From Candidatus Melainabacteria bacterium (GTDB taxonomy: Bacteria > Actinomycetota > Actinomycetes > Mycobacteriales > Pseudonocardiaceae): a stretch of 5,095 bases of DNA. The DNA lies in the NCBI GenBank assembly GCA_903970565.1, contig CAJCJE010000995.1, forward strand, positions 1 through 5,095. The letters are read 5' to 3'. This document shows, piece after piece, positions 1-5,095 of this stretch. The position numbers and the translations under genes were made by a program. How positions within the stretch are numbered: the stretch's first letter is position 1; each line of letters opens with the position of its first letter. The notes beneath the pieces are model-generated. The model was not told the DNA's origin and searched no databases. It saw only the letters and a list, made by a program, of their open reading frames with translations.

Positions 1-1107
1 CGCCCCCGCCGGCAGCGGGCCGGCCTCGGCGATCTCGTCCCAGCCCAGCGCGCGCCGGCCGCGCCGGGCGAGATGATCGGCGATCTCCCGGATGAACCAG
101 CCGTGCAGGCCGGCGGCATCGGGCAGGCCCAGTTCGGCGGCCCGCGCCCTGGCCGCGTCGCTGCGCAGCCACTGCCCGGTCGGCACCTCGTCGCCGCCGA
201 CCCCGATCACCGGGGAGTCGAACACCGCCAGGACCTGGTCGAACACGGCGCGGAAGAACTCGACCGTCTCCTCGCTGCCGTTGAGCACGTTCTCGTTGAT
301 GCCCCAGGAGGTCCACACCTCCAACTGCTCGCCGGTGTTGCCCAGTTCCGGATAGGCCGCGATCGCGGCCTGCGCGTGACCGGGCACGTCGACCTCGGGG
401 ACCACCGTGATGGCCCGATCGGCGGCGTAGCGGACGATTTCGCGCAGGTCGGCGGTGGTGTAGTAACCGCCGTGCGGGCGGTGGTCGCGCAGGTTGCCCT
501 CCTTGACCCCGACCGTCGATTCCCGCCGCCAGGCCCCGATCTCGGTCAGGCGCGGATACTTCGGCACCTCCAGGCGCCAGCCCTGGTCGTCGGTCAGGTG
601 CAGGTGCAGCACGTTGAGCTTGTGCGCGGCGAGCAGGTCGATGAACCGCAGCACCTGCGCCTTGGGCAGGAAGTGCCGGGCCACGTCGAGCAGGCAGCCG
701 CGCCAGCGCAGCGCGGGATGGTCGGCGATCCTGCCGCACGGGACGAGCCACTGTCCATCATGGACACGGGAACTCCGGAACGCTGCTGGACCGAGGAGTT
801 GGCGCAGGGTCTGGCTCGCGTACTCGGCGCCGGCCAGGTCGGCGACCAGGACCTCGATCCCGGTCGGGGTGATGGTCAGCCGGTAGCCCTCGGTCTCCGC
901 AACGGTCGCGGTGTCCTGGCGGAACGTGATCGCCGCCGCCTCGGCCACCGGCAGCGGGAGGCCGGTGGCGGCGCGGAGCTGGGCGGCGAACCGGGCGAGC
1001 ACCGGGGCGCTCACCGGGTCGGCCGAAATCGCGGTGTCCGCGTCGAGGATGAACGAACCGGGCGCCGGTTGGACGGAAACCGGTTGGGGGAGCAGCAGAT
1101 CCAGCAT
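1..1107 (-). CDS. Family GH20 beta-N-acetylhexosaminidase, 3' end missing (cut by window edge)
   Basis: Retaining exo-hydrolase that removes terminal GlcNAc or GalNAc from oligosaccharides by substrate-assisted catalysis. The frame is open for 369 residues from the ATG and has no stop before the window edge. Residues about 7-125 form the small alpha/beta N-terminal GH20b-type domain. The TIM barrel starts near LRWRG (R136, the expected substrate-binding arginine), then LLDVARHF (139-146), HLHLTDDQGWR (168-178), EVDVPGH (238-244, H244 conserved), the catalytic pair in GVGGDE (D306 as the acetamido-orienting Asp, E307 as the acid/base), and GWDE (355-358). All expected catalytic residues up to the cut are present. 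Family members usually run about 500 residues or more, so roughly a third is missing. The N-terminus has no signal peptide, so a cytoplasmic enzyme acting on imported oligosaccharides is likely. The start overlaps the lactonase stop by one base and has no clear Shine-Dalgarno, which suggests translational coupling. Family assignment is firm; the exact substrate is not. Confidence 0.94.
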   Translation of the reverse strand, partial: MLDLLLPQPVSVQPAPGSFILDADTAISADPVSAPVLARFAAQLRAATGLPLPVAEAAAITFRQDTATVAETEGYRLTITPTGIEVLVADLAGAEYASQTLRQLLGPAAFRSSRVHDGQWLVPCGRIADHPALRWRGCLLDVARHFLPKAQVLRFIDLLAAHKLNVLHLHLTDDQGWRLEVPKYPRLTEIGAWRRESTVGVKEGNLRDHRPHGGYYTTADLREIVRYAADRAITVVPEVDVPGHAQAAIAAYPELGNTGEQLEVWTSWGINENVLNGSEETVEFFRAVFDQVLAVFDSPVIGVGGDEVPTGQWLRSDAARARAAELGLPDAAGLHGWFIREIADHLARRGRRALGWDEIAEAGPLPAGA

Positions 1108-1109
1108 CA
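1105..1109 (-). promoter_or_regulatory. TGATG stop/start overlap between lactonase and hexosaminidase genes
   Basis: Read on the minus strand, the lactonase stop TGA and the hexosaminidase start ATG share one A. The bases just upstream (the end of the lactonase gene, T- and G-rich) contain no recognisable GGAG-type ribosome binding site. The second gene is therefore probably translated by ribosomes finishing the first. The overlap itself is seen directly; coupling is inferred. Confidence 0.7.
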
Positions 1110-2126
1110 GAACAACACCATCGCAACGGCCGGCACGTCGAGACTCCCGGCGACCGGGCCGGGCAGGCCGGTGTTGGCATCGCGGGGCAGCCAGGTCACC
1201 GTGCCGGAGTTCTGGTTGGCCACCACGAACCAGCTCTCCGTCGGGTCGAGGGCGAAGTGGCGTGGCCAGTCGCCGCCGATCGGGATCGTGCCCAGCAGGG
1301 TCAGGCTCGCGCCGCCGTCGCCGACCGAGAAGGTGGCCAGGCTGTTGTCGCCCCGGTTGGCGACGTAGACGAACCGGCCGTCCTGGGACACCGCGATCTC
1401 CGCCGGATAGTTCGGCGTGGTCGGATCGGGGCCGAGGGTGCCGACGATCTGGCCGGGGATGAGCGTGCCGCTGGCGGCGTCCCAGCCGAAGGCGATCACC
1501 TCCGAGGCGTCCTCGGCGACCAGGTAGCCGTGCGCGGCGTTCGGATGGAAGATCAGATGCCGGGGGCCGGTGCCCTTGGCGACGACGATCTGGTCGTGCG
1601 GGACCAGTTTCCCGGTCGTGGTGTCCAACTGGTACACGTACACCGAGTCGGTGCCGAGGTCGACCGAGAGAATCCACCGGCCGCTGGGATCGGTGAGGAT
1701 CTGGTGCGCGTGCGGGTCACCCCCGGTGCCGCCGGTCTGCGTGACGAGGTCGGTCAGCTCACCGATGCTGCCGTCGGAGTTCAGCGGCAGCACGGCCACG
1801 CTGCCGGCGTCGTAGTTGGCCGCGAGCAGGTAGTTCCCGGTCGGATGGACGCTCAGGTGGGTGGGGCTGCCGCCCTGGGTCGACCGCGTGTTGACCACCA
1901 CCGGTGCCGGGCCGTCCAGCCGCAACGCGGTCACCGTGCCGGTGGGGTCCTCGTTGGTGGTGTAGAGGTGGCTGCGGTCCGGCGAGTAGGCCAGCCAGGA
2001 CGCATCCGGCACCCCGCTCACCCTGGCCCCCAGCGCCACCGTGCCGGTCGCGGTGTCCGTGTCGGCTTGATCGAGGCCGTCGCCGCCACTGGTGGAGTAG
2101 CTGCCGAGAAAGGTCGACTCGGTCAT
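1107..2126 (-). CDS. Lactonase family beta-propeller protein (6-phosphogluconolactonase / carboxy-muconate cyclase type)
   Basis: A 339-residue protein, the usual length for the seven-bladed propeller family of YbhE-type 6-phosphogluconolactonases and fungal carboxy-cis,cis-muconate cyclases. It opens with FLGSY, matching the family's usual GTYT-like first strand. Repeated blade units include HPTGNYLLAANYDAGSV (94-110), DPHAHQ..DPSGR..SVDLGTDSV (137-162), GTGPRHLIFHP (185-195), PAEIAVSQDGRFVYVANRGDNS (241-262) and GDWPRHFALDP (285-295). From memory of the Neurospora cyclase, active-site residues His148, Arg196 and Glu212 have matching spacing to H141, R189 and E205 here, with R289 a likely fourth. 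There is no signal peptide, so the protein is cytoplasmic. The open frame runs on upstream to about 2672 without a stop, but that part is a shadow of the deacylase gene. The ATG at 2126 is chosen because the family match begins there and AAGGAG lies 12 bases upstream. The true lactone substrate is unknown; co-occurrence with a hexosaminidase hints at a sugar-acid lactone. Confidence 0.92.
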   Translation of the reverse strand: MTESTFLGSYSTSGGDGLDQADTDTATGTVALGARVSGVPDASWLAYSPDRSHLYTTNEDPTGTVTALRLDGPAPVVVNTRSTQGGSPTHLSVHPTGNYLLAANYDAGSVAVLPLNSDGSIGELTDLVTQTGGTGGDPHAHQILTDPSGRWILSVDLGTDSVYVYQLDTTTGKLVPHDQIVVAKGTGPRHLIFHPNAAHGYLVAEDASEVIAFGWDAASGTLIPGQIVGTLGPDPTTPNYPAEIAVSQDGRFVYVANRGDNSLATFSVGDGGASLTLLGTIPIGGDWPRHFALDPTESWFVVANQNSGTVTWLPRDANTGLPGPVAGSLDVPAVAMVLF

Positions 2127-2138
2127 CTGCTTCGGGCT

Positions 2139-2144
2139 CTCCTT
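2139..2144 (-). promoter_or_regulatory. Ribosome binding site (AAGGAG) for the lactonase gene
   Basis: AAGGAG on the minus strand, 12 bases before the ATG at 2126. The spacing is on the long side, but the match to the anti-Shine-Dalgarno is strong. No other start codon follows it before the ATG in this frame, and it decides the start against the much longer open frame upstream. Confidence 0.7.
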
Positions 2145-2170
2145 GGTATCGGATTCGGGTATTGGATTCG
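2145..2170 (-). repeat. 13-bp imperfect direct tandem repeat, two copies
   Basis: Plus strand GGTATCGGATTCG (2145-2157) is followed directly by GGTATTGGATTCG (2158-2170), 12 of 13 bases identical. It abuts the lactonase ribosome binding site on the upstream side. It could be an operator with two head-to-tail half-sites, or a neutral slippage duplication. The repeat is seen directly; its function is unknown. Confidence 0.6.
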
Positions 2171-2202
2171 GGGTGGTGCGCGGCGGTGGTGCTGCGGTTG
2201 CG

Positions 2203-2213
2203 TTGCCGGGCAA
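2203..2213. promoter_or_regulatory. 11-bp perfect palindrome (TTGCC-G-GGCAA), possible operator
   Basis: Two 5-bp arms flank one central base, in the gap between the deacylase and lactonase genes. The arms do not extend further. It is short enough to arise by chance in GC-rich DNA, so only its intergenic position argues for a regulator site. Low confidence. Confidence 0.2.
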
Positions 2214-2245
2214 GGCTGACGCGGCGAGGCCGGCCGCAGGAGGGT

Positions 2246-3835
2246 TCAGCGGGAGCGGCGGATCGAGTGTCCGGGCAGGGCGCCGGTGGGTCTGCCCTCG
2301 TCGAGCACGGCGACGCCGTTGACCAGCACGTAGTGGATGCCGGTCGCGGGCTGTCGCGGTTCGGTGAAGGTTGCGCGGTCGGCGACGGTGTCCGGGTCGA
2401 AGGCCACCAGATCGGCGGCGTGGCCGAGCCGGATGCGGCCCCGGTCGGTCAACCGGAGCCGGTCGGCCGCCCGGCCGGTCAGGTGGGCGATGCACTCCTC
2501 CAGTCCGAGCACCCCCAGTTCCCGCACATAATGGCCCAGATAACGCGGAAAAGTGCCCCAGGCGCGCGGATGCGGGCGGTCGCCGCAGAGCAGGCCGTCG
2601 CTGCCGCCGGTATGCGTCGAGTGCCGCATGATCGTGCGCACGTTGTGTTCGTCGCCGACGTGCATCAGGCACGAGGTGCCCAGGTGCTCCGCGAGGAGCG
2701 TGTCGAAGTACAGCTCGGCCGCCGGTACGCCCGCCGTCCGCGCCGACTCGGCGACGGTGCGACCGACCAGGTGCGCGTTGCGTTCCTCGCGGACCCCGTT
2801 GATCTCGATCCAGTTCCAGTCGATCGGCACCCCGTGGCAGCCGTCCGAGCCGATGTCCTCCAGCTCCCGGCGAATCCGCTCCCGAGCGTCCTGATCGGAC
2901 AGTCGAGTCAGGGTGGCGGCCGGACCGCCTTCCGTTGCCCAGCTGGGTAACAGCGCGGAGAGGTAGGTCGCGCCGGCCAGGTAGGGGTAGGTGTCCAGGG
3001 TGATGTCAGCGCCCTCGGCGATCGCCGCGTCGAGCAGGGCGAGCAGTTCCCCGGCCCGGCCGGCGTTCTCCGGGAAGTTCATCGTGGCGTGCGCGAGATG
3101 CAGTGGAGCGCCCGACTGCCGGGACACCGCGATCATCTCGGCGAAGGCGTCCAGCGCGCCCGCGCCATAGCTGCGGTGGTGCGGGCTGTAGTAGCCGCCG
3201 GCCTCGCCGGTGACCCGGCACAGCGCGACCAGTTCCGCGTCCTGCGCGTACATGCCGGGGGTGTAGGTCAGTCCGGAGGACAGACCGACGGCACCCTCGC
3301 GCAGCGACTGCGCCAGCGTCGCGCACATCGCGGCGAGTTCGGCGTCGCCCGGCGGCCGGTTGTCCCAGCCGACGTGCAGCATTCGCAGCGTGCCCTGCGG
3401 GACGAGGTAGGCCGCGTTCACCGCGATGCCCTCGTCGAGCCGGTCCAGGTACTCACCGACCGAGCGCCAGTTCCAGTCGAAGCCGGCCGGGTCGCCGTTC
3501 CAGCCGGCCAGTTGTTCGCGCAGCGCGGCCAGCACGGTGTCGTCGACCGGCGCGTAGGACAACCCGTCCTGGCCGAGTACTTCCAGCGTCACGCCCTGGC
3601 TGACCTTGGCCAGATGATCCGGCTCGGCCAGCAGCCGCAGATCCGAATGCGAGTGCATGTCGATGAAACCGGGCGCGAGCACCACACCCTCGGCGTCGAT
3701 GACGCGGGTCGCCGACAGCGTGCCGGGTGCCTCGATCGCCGCGATCCGGCCGGCGCCGATGCCGAGGTCGGCCCGGTAGCTCGGGGTCGCGCAGCCATCC
3801 ACCACCCTCGCCCCGCGAAACACGATGTCCAGCAC
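2246..3835 (-). CDS. D-aminoacylase / N-acyl-D-amino-acid deacylase family amidohydrolase
   Basis: Metal-dependent hydrolase expected to split N-acyl-D-amino acids into a carboxylate and a free D-amino acid in the cytoplasm. The 529-residue length fits the family. The N-terminal beta part (1-55) leads to the metal motif APGFIDMHSHSD (H61, H63). Later come GLSSGLTYTPGMYA (184-197), SPHHRSYGAG (217-226, H219/H220), LHLAHA (245-250, H246/H249), the TLDTYPY segment (279-285), GGSDG (D413, the expected catalytic/metal Asp), and HPRAWGTFPRYLGHYVRE (422-439), a family signature. The C-terminal GHAADLVAFDPDTVADRATF and VLVNGVAVLDEGRPTG are typical of the superfamily. Where classical D-aminoacylases have a GNCG motif with a zinc-binding Cys, this protein has GQDG (D90), and the usual GHGTLR-like motif reads PQGTLR (146-151). 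The GTG start has GGAG seven bases upstream. The gene lies 57 bases after the PLP enzyme gene in the same direction, suggesting sequential use of D-amino acids. Family is firm; substrate is open. Confidence 0.93.
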   Translation of the reverse strand: MLDIVFRGARVVDGCATPSYRADLGIGAGRIAAIEAPGTLSATRVIDAEGVVLAPGFIDMHSHSDLRLLAEPDHLAKVSQGVTLEVLGQDGLSYAPVDDTVLAALREQLAGWNGDPAGFDWNWRSVGEYLDRLDEGIAVNAAYLVPQGTLRMLHVGWDNRPPGDAELAAMCATLAQSLREGAVGLSSGLTYTPGMYAQDAELVALCRVTGEAGGYYSPHHRSYGAGALDAFAEMIAVSRQSGAPLHLAHATMNFPENAGRAGELLALLDAAIAEGADITLDTYPYLAGATYLSALLPSWATEGGPAATLTRLSDQDARERIRRELEDIGSDGCHGVPIDWNWIEINGVREERNAHLVGRTVAESARTAGVPAAELYFDTLLAEHLGTSCLMHVGDEHNVRTIMRHSTHTGGSDGLLCGDRPHPRAWGTFPRYLGHYVRELGVLGLEECIAHLTGRAADRLRLTDRGRIRLGHAADLVAFDPDTVADRATFTEPRQPATGIHYVLVNGVAVLDEGRPTGALPGHSIRRSR

Positions 3836-3842
3836 GCGCTGA

Positions 3843-3846
3843 CTCC
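3843..3846 (-). promoter_or_regulatory. Ribosome binding site (GGAG) for the deacylase gene
   Basis: GGAG on the minus strand lies seven bases before the GTG at 3835, an ideal spacing. It supports GTG, followed by CTGGAC, as the start of the deacylase; the protein then begins MLDIVFRGARVVDG, as family members do. Confidence 0.75.
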
Positions 3847-3859
3847 GATCAGTGGTGGC

Positions 3860-3899
3860 GCGGTCAGCAGGATCAGAAGGCTGTCAGGAGGATCAGAAG
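3860..3899 (-). repeat. 20-bp imperfect tandem duplication across the 3' end of the PLP enzyme gene
   Basis: Bases 3860-3879 and 3880-3899 match at 18 of 20 positions. On the minus strand each copy starts CTTCTGATCCT; the differences are C/G at position 12 and A/C at position 18. The upstream copy (3880-3899) contains the stop codon of the PLP enzyme gene, so the duplication repeats the end of the gene and part of the intergenic spacer. Most likely a slippage event; a regulatory role cannot be judged. Confidence 0.65.
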
Positions 3900-5095
3900 A
3901 AGGTGCGGACCAGGTCGACGACCAGGTCTCCCTCGACCACCGGGATCAGCGGCCACTTGTCGAACACCGTGCAGGGATGGGAGAGCCCGAGCCGGACCCA
4001 GTCGCCGACCGCGACCGGCGAACCGGCCGGCAGGGCGAGGAAGGCGTGCTGGTCGCTGAGCTTGCGCACCCGGTGACCGGTCAGTTCGCCGACCGTGCCG
4101 TCCGGTTTCCGGAGGCGCTGTGGTTGCGGCAGGCCCTCGTCGAAGGAGGCGTCCCGCTTGCCCACGGTCAGGATCGCCAGGTCCGGTTCCGGCAGCGAAC
4201 TCACCTGCGCCCAGGCGTGCAGGGCGGGCCGGAACGCGCGCTCACCGGCGTCGCGCAGCGGCGAGAGCGCCCGGTAGAAACCATCGTCGTGGGTGACGTA
4301 GGCGCCGCTGCGCAACACCGGCAGCACCGGAATCTCGACCGGCCACGGCTCGCCGAGCACCTCGGCGACCCGGTCGAAGTAGGCGCTGCCGCCGGCGGTC
4401 ACGATCACCCGCTCCAGTCCGGCGAAATGGCCCCGGCCAGCGAGGTCGACGGTCAGCGCGCGCAGCCCGCGCACGAATGACTCCACAGTGGACATCGCGA
4501 CCTCGTGCCCACCGTGCGCGATGACGCCCTCGTAGCCGCCGACCCCGACCAGCCGCAGCGACCGGCTCGCCCGCACCGCCTCGGCGATCTCCGGTCCGAC
4601 CGCGAGATCGCGGACCCCGGCCCGACCGTCCTGGCCGCCGACCTCGATCAGCACGTCGACCGGCCGGTCGAGTTCGCGGGAGCGCAGTGCCTGGTCCATC
4701 AGTCCGACGCCGGCGACCGAGTCGACCCAGCAGGAGAACTCGAAACCGGGATCGCCGGCCAGTTCGTCGGCCAGCCAGTGCAGCCCGGCCGGGTCGACCA
4801 GTTCGTTGGCCATCATGATCCGGCTGACTCCGAAGGCCCGGTACACCCGCAGCTGGCTGACGTTGGCCGTGGTCATCGCCCACGCGCCGAGTTCCAGCTG
4901 TCGCGCGAAGATCTGCGGGGCCATCGTGGTCTTGCCGTGCGGGGCCAACGCCATCCCGCGTTCGGCGCACCAGGCGGCCATCGTGGTCAGGTTGTGCTCC
5001 AGCGCCGCCCGGTCCAACACCAGCAGCGGGCCGAGGAACCCGCCGGAGAACAGGTCGAGCCGTTCACCCAGCAGCCGCGCCACGGTCCGGCCGTT
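3893..5095 (-). CDS. DSD1 / D-threonine-aldolase-like PLP enzyme (amino acid deaminase type), 5' end probably outside window
   Basis: Fold-type III PLP enzyme of the group holding eukaryotic D-serine dehydratase (DSD1) and bacterial D-threonine aldolase. It would deaminate or cleave a D-beta-hydroxy amino acid in the cytoplasm. Numbering from the GTG at 5083: an alanine-racemase-like barrel at about 18-270 includes LAPHGKTTMAP with the PLP-binding lysine K51, VGGYEG (181-186), TAGGSAYF (229-236) and the LRSGAYVTHDDGFY segment (257-270). The C-terminal beta domain (about 285-390) ends with GLSHPCTVFDKW. H369 and C371 match the His-x-Cys zinc site of DSD1 enzymes. The frame stays open upstream of that GTG to the edge, and the residues read there (N-G-R-T before V-A-R-L-L) resemble the family's usual GRTV segment. 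The true start therefore probably lies a few dozen codons outside and the listed GTG is internal. The next gene is a D-amino-acid-releasing deacylase, which fits a D-amino acid substrate. Exact substrate is not settled. Confidence 0.9.
   Translation of the reverse strand, partial: NGRTVARLLGERLDLFSGGFLGPLLVLDRAALEHNLTTMAAWCAERGMALAPHGKTTMAPQIFARQLELGAWAMTTANVSQLRVYRAFGVSRIMMANELVDPAGLHWLADELAGDPGFEFSCWVDSVAGVGLMDQALRSRELDRPVDVLIEVGGQDGRAGVRDLAVGPEIAEAVRASRSLRLVGVGGYEGVIAHGGHEVAMSTVESFVRGLRALTVDLAGRGHFAGLERVIVTAGGSAYFDRVAEVLGEPWPVEIPVLPVLRSGAYVTHDDGFYRALSPLRDAGERAFRPALHAWAQVSSLPEPDLAILTVGKRDASFDEGLPQPQRLRKPDGTVGELTGHRVRKLSDQHAFLALPAGSPVAVGDWVRLGLSHPCTVFDKWPLIPVVEGDLVVDLVRTFF

Larger units (their letters stand above)
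2127..2245 (-). other. 119-base intergenic region upstream of the lactonase gene
   Basis: This is the largest gap in the gene string. It holds an 11-bp palindrome (2203-2213), a 13-bp imperfect tandem repeat (2145-2170) and the lactonase ribosome binding site (2139-2144). I looked for -10/-35 pairs on the minus strand and saw none that was convincing, so an internal promoter is possible but unproven. A 5-bp GC stem (GCGGC at 2221-2225 with GCCGC at 2233-2237) follows the deacylase stop, but it has no T-run and is too weak to call a terminator. Confidence 0.5.

Noticed and set aside
758..1180. 140-residue minus-strand frame, and the 242-residue minus-strand frame at 4242-4970
   Set aside because: Both overlap the hexosaminidase or PLP enzyme genes in another frame on the same strand and have shadow-like Arg/Pro/Gly composition.
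73..1368. 431-residue plus-strand open frame (and other long plus-strand frames such as 3089-4480, 1257-2219 and 1904-2950)
   Set aside because: They lie antisense to well-supported genes, show low-complexity Arg/Gly/Pro/Ala-rich translations with no family match, and are expected where third positions are nearly all G or C.
2221..2237. GC stem (GCGGC ... GCCGC) just after the deacylase stop as a terminator
   Set aside because: Only five base pairs with a seven-base loop and no T-run; such stems are common by chance at this GC content.
2127..2672. N-terminal extension of the lactonase frame up to 2672
   Set aside because: The extension is Arg/Pro-rich out-of-frame translation of the deacylase gene. 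The propeller family match begins exactly at the ATG at 2126, which has a ribosome binding site.
3006..3326. 106-residue and 69-residue (3589-3798) minus-strand frames
   Set aside because: They are alternative-frame readings inside the deacylase gene, whose own frame carries the catalytic motifs throughout.
3839..3852. Small hairpin (CTGA ... TCAG) with the deacylase GGAG in its loop, as an RNA switch
   Set aside because: A four-base-pair stem is too weak to regulate by itself, and no further supporting structure was seen.

Overview
The window is very GC-rich DNA, with third codon positions strongly biased to G or C, and reads like a high-GC actinomycete chromosome. The genus cannot be fixed from sequence alone. 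All four real genes lie on the minus strand and point the same way, so in order of transcription the window reads from its right end to its left end. The long plus-strand open frames are shadows of these genes.

In transcription order: (1) at 5095-3893, a DSD1/D-threonine-aldolase-like PLP enzyme ('amino acid deaminase' type), whose 5' end probably lies just outside the window; (2) after a 57-base gap, at 3835-2246, a D-aminoacylase / N-acyl-D-amino-acid deacylase family amidohydrolase; (3) after a 119-base gap, at 2126-1107, a cytoplasmic beta-propeller lactonase of the YbhE/carboxy-muconate-cyclase type; (4) overlapping it by one base, from 1107 to the left edge, a family GH20 beta-N-acetylhexosaminidase that runs out of the window before its stop codon.

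Together they look like a catabolic operon. The deacylase would free D-amino acids from N-acyl-D-amino acids, and the PLP enzyme would deaminate or cleave the D-amino acid. The hexosaminidase would release terminal N-acetylhexosamine from imported oligosaccharides, and the lactonase may open a sugar-acid or related lactone. Salvage of cell-wall or muropeptide-type material (GlcNAc plus D-amino acids) is a reasonable reading, but it is an inference from family assignments and gene order. No transporter, regulator or kinase is visible here to support it.

The gaps hold only small elements: good Shine-Dalgarno sequences before the deacylase and lactonase genes, a 20-bp imperfect tandem duplication spanning the stop of the PLP enzyme gene, and a 13-bp imperfect tandem duplication plus an 11-bp palindrome upstream of the lactonase. 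No RNA genes, mobile elements, CRISPR arrays or convincing terminators were seen. The most notable protein feature is an Asp where classical D-aminoacylases have their zinc-binding Cys. I found no evidence for a wholly new system.
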